Of a stretch of DNA of 64,000 nucleotides, positions 43,445 through 54,814 are shown one piece after another. The stretch lies in NCBI GenBank assembly GCA_013396655.1, contig WBMV01008393.1, positions 124,001-188,000 on the forward strand, read 5' to 3'. A model generated the notes under the pieces. That model ran no database searches, had not been told where the DNA came from, and saw nothing but the letters and a program-made list of their open reading frames with translations. Both the position numbers and the translations under genes were made by a program. Position 1 is the stretch's first letter; each line of letters begins with the position of its first letter. This DNA is from Campylorhamphus procurvoides. Lineage: Eukaryota > Chordata > Aves > Passeriformes > Dendrocolaptidae.

Positions 43445-46300
43445 TGTTGGGTGCACACATTCTATGCATTATACATTCCCTGGCTGAAGCCCATCACTGT
43501 CACATGCCCCCCTCACCACAAACTCACACCCATGTGCACATCACACATCCACCCCAAAATCAAGCCCCAATTCCCCGTTGCTTTGAAGACCAGACAAGTG
43601 CTCCCTAAGCTCTCCAGATCAACTGTCCCATGGCTGTGTGCTGGTTTCACACCCTCTGGCCTTGCCCCTGCCCTCGGCTGCACCTCCTCGTGTCGCCGCT
43701 CACGTCTCGGGGCTCAGAGGCTGCTGTGCTGCAAATATTTGCACACTCTAGGGGGGAGGAACATGGTGCACTGGCCTCCACTATTTATTCTGGAATGGCA
43801 AACAACATGGAAAGCAAAGAAGAGAGAAAGGCAGATAAGATAAAAGTGTGTTACCAGGTCTAACGACATAAAAATCAACACAGACCGCAGGAAAAAAGTT
43901 ATCTGCAAAGACCAACAAAAGCAGCAGCAGAGGAGCCCTTCTGCAGGCTGGATCACCCTGAAGACTGGGGAGACAAAGCTGTTTGTCTCTGGGAATGCCC
44001 AGTATCAAGTCATTGGGGATCACTGTCTGTGTCTCAAGACAATTCATATAAGAAGATGTTTCCATGGTCTCTGTCCTGCCCACATCATGAACGTGTAAGT
44101 GCAACCAGCACCTTCAAAACACAGACCAGAATCAAAGACCTCCACACACATTATAAGACTCGTCCAGAACAAGCCATAGGTTAATATCTGCCTGAGGAGT
44201 GAAATGCTGCAGCAGTTAATTTCCAGTGTGCCGTGGGACTGGATATTTCTTCCAGAAGAGAGATTCACCCAGCTGCGAAGGTTTCCTCTGTCATTTCAGA
44301 AATATCCACAGTTGCTGAAGTCTTAATTCATGCATGTGGTTAATTTATAAAGTGAAACAAAGTGTACTTGTTAGACAAACTGCATAATGATGAATCCAGA
44401 GGGGCAAAAATAGAAAGGAGGTACTGGGAGAACCACATGTGACAACCATATGGAAGAGTGTTCCACCAGCTTGGAACCAGATGGAAGAAAACATTGTCCC
44501 TGGACACTGTACAGAGTCCTACTGATAACACATGATAAATCATTCACTGAGTGTAAGCAGGAGAGTGAACATCACCACAGGCCAAGCAGTGCAGGGACAA
44601 CAGGACCACGAGCTGGAGGACATGAGATAAAAGGACAGCATGAGAAGCTCAGATGTTACCCCCTCATGTAGGTCTAATCTGTTATCAGTAGGGACAGCCA
44701 GAAGAGCTGCAGAAAGGAACCAAAGCAGAGCAGCAGGGGTGGAATGCACTGAAGGAAACCACAACACAGCCAAGTCTGTGACAGGGAGAGGCTGAACAGA
44801 GATGTGGGAGAATTATCTAGATACTCACCCCCCCAAAGCAGAGAGGAGCTTAGCCCTGTCCCCAAACACTGACTTCTCTGTGTGAACTTTGCCAAGTCAT
44901 TTAAGGTCATCTGGAGTCAAAGTGCACCCTCCCATTCACTCCAAAGCACTGCTGCCTTCCCAACCATTTAGGGAGCCTAAATCCTTCTTCTACACTCCTG
45001 CCTGTCTGACTTGAAAGTTCTCTGTAACAATATCTGTGCTCTTAGGAAAGACAACTGCTCCTGACACAAGAGGACTCCAGGTCTGACTGGGTCGGGAGAC
45101 AGGACAGCAAAATGACCTTCAGAAGTGGGTTGGACAGAAGGTGGCTGTGCTTAATCATCAGTAATTATTGATAACCATCAGCATCCAAAAGCATGGATGC
45201 CTCCAGGAGTCCTGCTCAACATAAATGGCCTGGTTGCAACGATGTGGAGCTGCAGATTTCACATTGACAACTAGATAGAGCTTTACAGCCAGCTGAACTC
45301 TCCAATTCTGTTCATGGCCCAAGAGCTCATTCCCAATTATGACTCCCCTTCTCTTGCCAGTCTTTTCACTTCTTGAACCACAATAAATTTTCCTATAGGG
45401 AGGAGGGAAGCCTAATGAGAAATATGACTACTTCATGCCCCCATGTGCACAAGTATCTGTACAAGCACCAAACAAATTCTTGCCTTGTAAAAGGCCTGAA
45501 AATCTCTCTTCCAAGGGCAGTGAATTTATTTTTAAAGGTAGAATCCTCTGTAACAGCCCCCAGAGCAGGATGGGTCACGGTGCACAGTGAGACACACACA
45601 GACAAGGAAGTTGACCAAAACACATGCATGTAGGACCACCAAGGATGACCCTAATTAGACCACCCAGCCACTTTGCTGGCCCTGTTTCGAGGAGCCAGAA
45701 TCTCAGAGCATAAAACAGTGTCCTCGTGCGGGTTCCTTGGCCTGTGTTTTAGACCATCACGTATCTCCAGCGACTTCCTGCGCCTGACCCCTACAACAAA
45801 TCATCCTAGCCAGCCTCCCTCCTTCCTGGCAACATCCTGTTCCTGCCTCAAAAATCCTCCCACTCACAATTCCAAGGTTTGATATCAATCTTAAATAAAT
45901 GCCTCTCTGGGCTCTGCTGCATTCCCTAAGCCACCTTATCTCCTGCCTCTCCAGGACGGCTGCAGTTCAAGAAGCACATGCAGAAGCCCCTTAGGCCTTG
46001 TTAATTTTACTCCAACCCTCGTGTCCTCTTTCTTTTCCCCATATTTTCTTACAGAGGGGGAAAGTCATGTTCAGGAGAACGTGCAGTGCAATACAACCCT
46101 GTGCTGTGACTTCTGAGAGGGAAAATGATAGTCCAAAAAGGAGGCACTGCTGCAATTTTCTATGTGAAATATGGCGAGAAGGAAATCCACAGGAGATCCT
46201 GTGGATCCCTGGCTTCCCTCACTTCACAGAAGGGTATCACACAAATCAATGAGATTTCCTGTATAAATTTCACCCTTAGAAGGTGATACTGGTGCTTACC
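43445..46300. other. Unique sequence, no gene recognised
   Basis: No repeat, exon or RNA gene is recognised. The frames are short. Confidence 0.4.
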
Positions 46301-46301
46301 T

Positions 46302-46364
46302 TCTTGCCTACTCTTCCTTTTCTCTTCCTCTGCTCTACCCTCATCTTTCCCTCCCTTTACACAG
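46302..46364 (+). other. Polypyrimidine tract ending in a consensus 3' splice-site-like CAG
   Basis: About 60 bases are mostly C/T and end CTCCCTTTACACAG, which would serve as a splice acceptor. No exon with a donor could be recognised downstream, so this may be chance low complexity. Confidence 0.2.
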
Positions 46365-46365
46365 T

Positions 46366-49300
46366 ACCAAAACACCCCTGAACATCTAACCCTGGAGCCC
46401 ATTTCAATAAGAATCTGTTTCTGGCTGGAGAAGAATTCCTTGAGTCTCCCCAGACTTGCATCTCCTTTTTAAAAACCCTAAGTGTAACTAATTCATTAGC
46501 AAGTCACTTGATAACGAGCCAGTGAGCATCTTCAAGAAAAGCAGCGGCGAACTAGCAGATTTCCAAGCTGGAAGAAAAAGCTGAAGAAGCAGCAAAGCAA
46601 ACAGGCTTTAGTCAGAACAACCAAGTGGGGTGAGTAAGATGGCATGGCAGGCTCCTAAAATGCCCTGGGAGTTTCTCAAGTAATCTTATTGCAGCATCCA
46701 TGCCTCGGATGCCCTCCCTCCCTCTCCTTATCATGCAGCTCGCCCAACCATGGCACTGACATATGTACTTAGCAGCAGTTACAGTCAGTGGCACAGCAAT
46801 AAGTGGCAGGTATCAAAGAATCAAGGTTGTCATGAATATTTCAGAGTGAAAAGCTCCAGTGTCCCAGCCTCTCAGATTCCCAACACAAGGAATAAAACAC
46901 AACCCACCCACCTACACACAGAGCTGGCTCGGCCATCACATGCACGTAGCTCATTTCAAGGCAATGCCACATATGTTAGGAGACAATCTGTCACATTTTA
47001 AAAAATATATAAATATATATTAGCTATCTCCTCTGGATAATGTGCAAACTCTAAGCAGCTGGCAAGAGGGCAGTGGTGATTTAATGCAAGCAAACTGTGC
47101 TTTGCTGAAGGGGCTGGGGACTGGGGAGCTCGGGTTGTAACGAGAAGCCTCTTTGACAAAGGCGCAGAGTGGCATCTTTTCACACAATTATATGTGGGTC
47201 ACATTAACCTCTGCTGGGCAGGATTCCCCTGAGATGCCTCTGTCTGCATGGCACTGGGAAGAAAGCAAAGCAGAGATGCCTCTCTCCTTATCTTTCTCTT
47301 TTTGCCACAGTATTGGGCCCTGCAGTGAAAGGATGGAGAGGGAAAAGGGGTTCCCAGCTTGTCACACACTGAACTCTGAAGCAAACTCCTCATTCAGGGC
47401 CCAGCAGTGCCATTAATAAGTTAATCAAAGGAGAGATCTGAGATTTTGAGCTCTGTCAGTGCACCATAATATCACCTATATATTGCTACTTAAAGCCAAA
47501 GAGTTTCCCTTTCCACATGTATGCCAGAAACTCCTGGAAACTCCTTGAATTGTGCTCAGTGGATGAAGGGACAGATGGGGAGAAGGCAGGCACACAGTTT
47601 TGCACAGGCCTTTGGAGGCACAAATTTTCTCCTGTCCAGTACAACTCAAATTTGCAAAGGGAAATTTCATCAAAACCATTGTGATTCATTAAGCAAAGCA
47701 AATATTTCTTTAACCAAATCTTTTGGGTATTTTACTGTTCTGGGTTGGCTTGTTTTTCTCAGTGTTTGCAGGGAATTCATTTATGAGACTATTCCCTTTC
47801 TGGGAGCAGGGTGGCAAACTTGCAATGAGATTAATTTCCCACTTTTAGTGCTTTGTTTTTTATAGACTTTTTTGGGTTTCCAGGCACATCCCCATACTCT
47901 TCACAGTACCTCCGGACTCAGCTGGTTTGATGTGGCCTATAGCAAATGAACTTTATGTCCCATGGCAAACTGGATTTAAGTGACAAGATCTTCTAAATCT
48001 GAGAAAGTCACCGTGGAAACCCCGCTCTCCTTTTTATTCAAAGGGGTTCTTTCTCCAGGAACTCATTCTGGAAATGAAGGAAACATTCCTTGCAGTGACA
48101 GCTGATACTCACAGTGTCGTTCAGCTCCAGCCACTGTGCTCATTCACACATCTTCAAGCCCAGAGGGCTGCAGGGTTTGGAACTTGCAGGACACAGTAGC
48201 TGGAAAACCTTTGAAGACGGTTGGAGACTGGCAGATGAGGACACGAACGGGAAGTGTCTGCCAAGACACCTAAAAGCAAAGATTAAACCCAATGATTTTA
48301 AAGGTATTGGAGAATTTTTCATGTGCTGAGATCAGTTCCAGATCGTGGGCTGATATTAAAGTGCACTGGGACATTCCCACCCCCAGTAATTGTGCTCACC
48401 TTTCACCCTCTGCTGCTCATTTCCCCTCCATGCCAAAGTGCTCTTTCCACTCGTTGGTGCCAGGAAAGCTCCGTGTGACCAGACAAGGAACTTGCCTGCT
48501 TTAAACAAACAAACAAACAAAAAACCAAACATGTGAAACCTCTTTTTTTCCTCCCTTCCCAAGCCAAATGGCTCCTCCCATCTGGTTCCCAACCACAGCA
48601 GTAGCTGTGCCAGCAGAGCAGCAGGAACAAGAGGCCAGGAGACAACAGTGCCTTAAACCAATGTTACCACCAAGCAATTTGTAATATCAAACCACAGGCT
48701 AAATCTCAACTAAAAGCTTTTTGGGTTCAGAGTGAACACCTCTATTAAGATGAATTAAGCAATTCACAGTGTTCAGAGCTGCACCTCCAAGTGCAGTTTA
48801 AATCTTTATTTTCAACACTCACCCTTGTACTGAAAATGGCCTTAAAGAAACCAGCTTGGAAACCCATTAATTCCAGGTTTCTGCAGAAGAGGGGTTTGTG
48901 TATATTCATTCTGCTTAACACAAAAAGCAGTCACTGCCACAGTGACTCCACACCACTGCAGAGACACCAGAACTGCCTTCAAATTCCCTAGTGCAGGTCC
49001 TGATAACCCTCCAGTCTCACCAGCACAGGCTCAGCATGGACTAATTTGTCCTGACAAGATTATTTGCAAATTAGGTGAGGAGGTCACACAGCTGCCCTAT
49101 AACCACAGCGAAGTGTAGTAAACACTGGCTCCAAGTTTATACCCTCCCTATTTTTGTGTGTTTTTCACAGGGCATTCACTCCATGTGCCCCCTGAGCTCC
49201 AGGTTTCACCCACTCTCAGGCCCAGTTCCAGGCAGGGATGTGTTTCAATGCCTTGCTCAGGTGTCCTTCAGCTGGAAGGTGTGAAGCACATCCTCAGCTG

Positions 49301-51950
49301 GGAAGAGGATCCAGTGTGCTGAGGCAGAAACTGGATCACTGGAATTAAACACGTGTAAAACCACCCCAGGGGAGGGGAACAGGTTTTGCCTTGAATTAAC
49401 AAAAAGGGTGGTTTCTAGTGGTTTATACACAGTGTGTCTGTGCTGGATATAAGAGCCTTCCCCATCTGGAGGTCTAAACATCAGATGTGAGAACAGTTTT
49501 GAATCACAATCAGAACATCCTCCTCCACGAAGCTGTGCAAAGGGTCTGTCTCTGTGCTGTCACATGGAGGGATGAGCTGCCTGTCAGTGGAATGAGCAGG
49601 GGATGAGGGATTTCCCACGCAGAAGGATCCAAACCCCTTGGACTCACATGAACCCGTTCCAGATGTCTCCACTGTTTGTAGTGACACATGGCATGAGCAT
49701 GCCCAAATGACAGAAGGAGCTGGAGGAGGCTACACACTTGTCTTTAATTCTCTTTTTCAGAGTCTGTTTGGCAAACACATTGCTGCAGTTTATCCCCTGC
49801 TCTGTACTTTGGGGAAGCACTGACAAAGGGAAGGCTGCCTGGCTTGGGCCACTGCACACCCTGTGCAAAGCCAGGCACAAGGGAAGGGTCACCTTAGCCT
49901 TCTGTGGGTGTAGAAATGGTGTTTGAACACCCCACAGTCACACCCCAGACAGACCCTACAGGCCAGTCATACACACCAGGCTGACCAAACCCAGGGGAAC
50001 CTTCCACTATGGTCACAAGGGCATGAAGATGCAGAAGGTCTGAGAACAAGCACCACAAATGCCACTGAGTGAGACCAAAAATCAATCCAGCCTCCTTGCA
50101 AGAGCTGTTCAGGAAATATGTCAGTGCCATTTCATTGGGAAAGGTCAATTAAGTTAAACTGAAATTTCTCTCATAAAGAAGAGTTTCAAAAAGGAACTGC
50201 ATGGGATTTCTTCTGCCACTCCACTCTGTGTCTCATTTTCAGGGTTGCTGTGTATAATGTGGGCTACCCAGAGGTTCACATGCAAGTATTTATCATGGAA
50301 ATACCTTGTCCCAAAACTGACTGATTCCAGGGAGACAAACCCCCTCCCAGTCACTCACTGCAGCTGAGCCAGTACCCCCAGACCCACGGTGGGACACACT
50401 GGTTCTGGTCCATGACAGGAATAAGGTGGAGAACTGAGCTCTGCTTTCCCCCCTCACAGCCACACACCATCAGTACTGGTTTCTTTTGGGGAGACTAAGG
50501 TTCTTGTTCTACTTTTGAATAACCACATTTGTTCTAAACTAGAGCAGATTTGAAAACCCTTTCCCCTACCCAGTTCTGTTCTCCCACGTGCATTTCCTGC
50601 TCACTTGACCTTCACTCTTGAACTTCTGCTTCCCTAAATGTGCCTTTGCTTCTCCAGCTGAGACCCCTTTGCCTTTCCCACTCCCTTCTGCCCTGTTCCT
50701 CCACATCTCCTGAACAAGCTCTTGCCCTTTTACTGCAGGGAGGTCTCCAGCTCTCAGACCCTGACACTGAACTCCCTCTCCCCAACACCTTGGGTCTAAT
50801 TCTCACACAGGCAGGTGGATGCAGCAGAGATCCCCTCACCTGAGCCAGTGCCATGAGGAAACCTTTACAGTCAGTAACAAGAAATAGAAATTTCCATGGC
50901 ATGGCTCAAATTATCCTGAAGTGAATCACTAAACTGGAACATGGGTGACTAAATCACATAAACATCTCCAGTGTAAACGAAACTCAGTTAAAAGAAATCA
51001 CGCCTTCTGTCTTTGCCGAGACTCCTCCTGGCCAAAAGAGAACATCACAAAATCCCATTTGTTCCCTGTCATTTTGGGTGCTTTAAAAGGAGAGAATACT
51101 CCTGCCATTAGCCTCAGTTTCAAAGCCACTGTCTTCTGACTTCCCTTCCTTTCCTCTCCCTTTTGAATGGTCTTGTTTCTCACCAACCACAGCAGCTGGT
51201 ACCTCACAGACCCACCACCTGCTAGTCCTGTGGCCAAAAGCAGTCCTCTTGTCCCAGAAGGAAAGTCTCTAACCCTCCACTACCCTGACCAGAACCCCTT
51301 TGTGAGAACCCACCAGAGATGTTCTCAGATGGTTGCAATTCATTAGGCTGAAACAACAAGGTGTGTTGTCTGTACAGAACAAAAATTTCAGGTGCCCCCA
51401 AAATTAATTCAGCTTTTTTGCCACGAATGTGACCTCCCAGCACCAAAACATAATGATCCACACAAATAAGAAACTAAATCAAAGCTTTCTTCACCACTTC
51501 AGGAGCAAGCCTTTCTTACAACCTTGTCATATAAACAACTTTGGTTTGGGGGATTTCAAAAGGATGTGGGGAAAGGCAGGGTAGTAGGATCCCTGAGCCT
51601 TCCCCCACCTCATGGTGCTGATTTGAACCCCAAAATCACTGTTCTGCTGTCAAAATGGCCTGGACACCGAGCAGTGACACGGGCAGGCAGGAGCCATTTA
51701 GGATGTAATGATTTGTAACCCTCAGAGCAGCTCTAAAAGCTTTTCAGGGAGAGGCCTGAATTGGTTTTTGTCTGAGCAAATCTGCTGGATGAAGGGGTAG
51801 CCCCATCAGCAGGTGACACAACCCAGATGCCACAGTGACTTGACACTGACTTTACAGCACTCCAGAGAGAGGAAGCAACTTCCCCTTGATCAGGCAACAC
51901 CCAGGACCTCTCCTGCATCACTGAACACCCCGAACGGCCCCGGCCCGCCC
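46366..51950. other. Unique sequence with minor simple repeats
   Basis: No gene is recognised. An AT-alternating stretch lies at about 46999-47020, and (AAAC)n at 48503-48522. The frames are below 115 codons and unrecognised. Confidence 0.4.
48503..48522. repeat. (AAAC)n microsatellite
   Basis: Four perfect AAAC units are followed by an A-run. Confidence 0.9.
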
Positions 51951-51954
51951 ACTC

Positions 51955-52050
51955 CCCCCAGACTAAATGAAATGTTGTCCCCTTTGCATCATTCATCAAA
52001 GCCAGGCCCCGTAATTAATAGCACCATTTGTTCAGGGGATTTCAACAGGT
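51955..52050. promoter_or_regulatory. Candidate small enhancer: TCF and homeodomain cores
   Basis: ATCAAAG (51995-52001) and TAATTAAT (52012-52019) lie 10 bases apart in non-repetitive sequence, close to TTTGCATCATTC. Inference from motifs only. Confidence 0.2.
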
Positions 52051-52054
52051 ACTG

Positions 52055-54615
52055 AAATCCAAAGCATCAAAGCATGGACAGTCTCATCCTGCTCTGGCAG
52101 ATATAAATATGCCAGGAAGGCTTCACGTGACTCAGGAATCATTTGGGCTCTGAAAAAAAAGGGGTTTAAAGGGCTTTCAGAGCACTGAGATTGCAGCTCC
52201 AGCATGGCTGATCCTAAGGAAGCAGTGTTACCTCATGGAAACACATGTTCCTTTTTGAGGAACACATGGTCTTTTTGAGCAAGATTTTGGCCTCAAATTG
52301 TCTTCACAAAAGTGGAAACCTTTTCCCCCACCATGGCACAGCCCAGCCCAAGATCTCAGCCTCCTGCTTCAAACTCATCTGCTCCCCCAGAACAGTTTTT
52401 TTGGAGCTTGTGGTTTTTCAGTGGAATTTAAAGAACAAAACCTTGGTTCATTACCTCATGGCTCCAGTAATGTCTAGGAACATTTCACATTTGATAAAAT
52501 CTCCCCAGATTACCTTCTGAAAGCCTTTGTGGTGGCTGGGAGCACAGGAATGATGTCAGTAACCACTGAAGAGCTCAGAGATCAGCCCCCTCACCGAGGA
52601 ACTTGGGAGAGGCATCACTCCTCCTTCACAGGAATGCTGTCATTAGCTCGAGTCCAGGAGCTGCTGTGCCTGTGGAGAGACAGGAATAGTGGCCTGGAGT
52701 TAACACAGGCAGGAATTCTGGGTCCTCCTTACCCATCCCTCGGGGTCACAGGTTGCCCTGGGTGTATTATCCCACCTCCTGCCTGTTTGCTTTGGAATTG
52801 CTCTGGGGAAAGAAGGTGAAAGGCCTGTGGATGGTGTGAGACTTTGCTCTAAGTCATGGCTCTTTAAATAGAGGCGAACCTTCCCTAAAGTGGGTACTTA
52901 CACCTGAGGAGGATGGGCAGAGGGCATCCCTTCCAAGTCTTCACCAATCTTACTTCTGATATAAATAAATATCATACGATCTAATACAGTTACAACAATA
53001 ATAAAAATACAGATAAACACAGGGGGATGAAAACTGCCAAGCTACTCAGGGAGGACCTGAGGTAAACTTCTCCAAGGAAGCATTAGTTTATAAGGAATCT
53101 GTTTCATCCTTGCACATTCTGCCTTCAGGAGACAAGCACTTCATTCTGCAGTCCATTTCTAACTGGCTAAGCCCTATGGAGCACTGTGCTCTGCCTCTCA
53201 GACACAGTGGGAACCTCAAATCTCCATGTAAAGCTGTGCAGGCACAATTGGTGTGTTTAACAAAGCAAGGATGGGCAGGAGGCAACCTTGAAATCCTCAC
53301 CTCAGGTGACTTCTCCCGTGTCACTGCAGCCAAAGACAAACTGAGACACAAGAACCAAGAATTCCCATTCCCAGCCTGTACTTATAACCACTAGTTCAGG
53401 CTGCTTCTCATCAGAGCAATGTCACCACAAGACTTTTATTCATCTGAGAGAACAGAAGTGACAGCAGCTCTTTGTTGGGATTGGCCCCTGAGCTTCCCTT
53501 GTCACACCATAATTAGCTGATTGCTTTAGTGCAATCCGGGTGTTCCATTTGCAAATATGTTTGGATGGTTAATTGAAAGATTAAGTCCAAAAACAGAGAA
53601 TACAGCAATGTTAGAAGCCCTAAGAATAACATGCTTCTCTTAACTAGGTGGCTCATCCCTTTTCCTTGCTTTCTCCTACAGACTTAACAAAACCCTTAAT
53701 TTTCATCTTGAAACTCAAAGGAGTTGGAGCCTTTGTTGTAGCCACAAGAGTCAAGGACAGCACCTGACCCAAAGAGCTGACTGCCCAAACCAGGCAAGAG
53801 AGGTAAGAAACCAAATCAATCTCCTCCTCCTTATAAACCAGGAGATGAGCCATGAGGAGATGGCATGGCCTGCCTGGGATCAATCCAGCTGGAAAAGAAC
53901 AGAACTCCCAGGCTTGACCAGAGGACAACCCTTCCTGCTGCCCAGCAGCTGGAGGTCTGAACAGGAGCAGCCTGGCAAGGGAAGGATTATATGGTTCACA
54001 TAGCTGCAAATGCCCACGTGCCCTGAGGCTTTGCCCACCCCACCTCCCCTCCATGCCCTGGCACAGGACCTCTGTCAGAGCAGCTGAAGACAAACACCCC
54101 AGCGTGGTGTCGTTCCCAGCAGCCCATCTGCAGGCTTTGGCACCAAATCCCTGCTCGGTGCCTCCCTTTAGAACTGGAATCCAATTTACAAAGCCTTTAA
54201 TTTTAAACTTTCTCATCCCTGCCTTCATAAAAGTAAATGACAGGTAATGGTCCCAGAAGCCAGGAGCCATTAGACCCTTCTCAACACTAACAAGGGCTGA
54301 TCAGACGCTTGTGTGCTCCTTTGGCAGCTCACGGAAACCCAGGTCCCCACGGACTGCACAGCCCGGGGAGAAACAGGAAACCAACCCTCTTGCAGAAAAA
54401 AAAGAGAGAAAAAGGAGAATATAAAAGCATAATCCCATGTCAATGTGGGCACCTAAAGCTGGGAAGGGGCAGCGGGATGGCTGTGGAGAACACCCATGCC
54501 CGCTCCGGGTTCACACGGGGCCCACACACTCGCCCCATTTCCCCAGCAGGGCACAGCGGGCTCTGCCAGGCTCTACGGGCACCGTGGTGCACAGAGCCAT
54601 GCAGCAAACCGGCTC
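52055..54615. other. Unique sequence, no gene recognised
   Basis: The minus-strand frame at 53653-54270 has 205 codons from a true ATG but shows no domain. KIKGFV appears near both of its ends, reflecting two similar TTTAATTTT-containing stretches. The plus strand at 54309-54988 is GC-rich with two overlapping frames of 169 and 183 codons; neither is recognisable. Confidence 0.4.
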
Positions 54616-54619
54616 TGAT

Positions 54620-54775
54620 TTCTGCCCAAAGGCATCAGTGTCACACCGGTTGGCACGTCAGCTCGGCACAGCGTCAAGGCGGCGGTCATGGCGCGCTGTC
54701 ACAAAGAGAAATAGATATCATTTCAAACGCACAGCGCTGCGCAGAGGAGGGAGAGGCAGGCAAGAGAATCCCATC
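54620..54775. promoter_or_regulatory. CpG-rich patch with CRE-like and YY1-like motifs
   Basis: CACGTCAG (54654-54661) reads CTGACGTG on the other strand, a CRE half-site. GGCGGCGGTCATGGCGCG (about 54679-54696) is CpG-dense. CpGs are frequent from about 54470 to 54770 against a poor background. It could be a small CpG island. Confidence 0.25.
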
Positions 54776-54788
54776 ATGCACTTTTTTT

Positions 54789-54810
54789 GGGGGGGGAGAG
54801 AGGGACAGGG
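54789..54810 (+). other. Possible G-quadruplex motif
   Basis: A G-run of eight (54789-54796) is followed by GGG at 54802-54804 and GGG at 54808-54810. Splitting the long run gives four G-tracts with loops of one to seven bases. It is preceded by a T-run (54782-54788). Confidence 0.45.
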
Positions 54811-54814
54811 AGGC

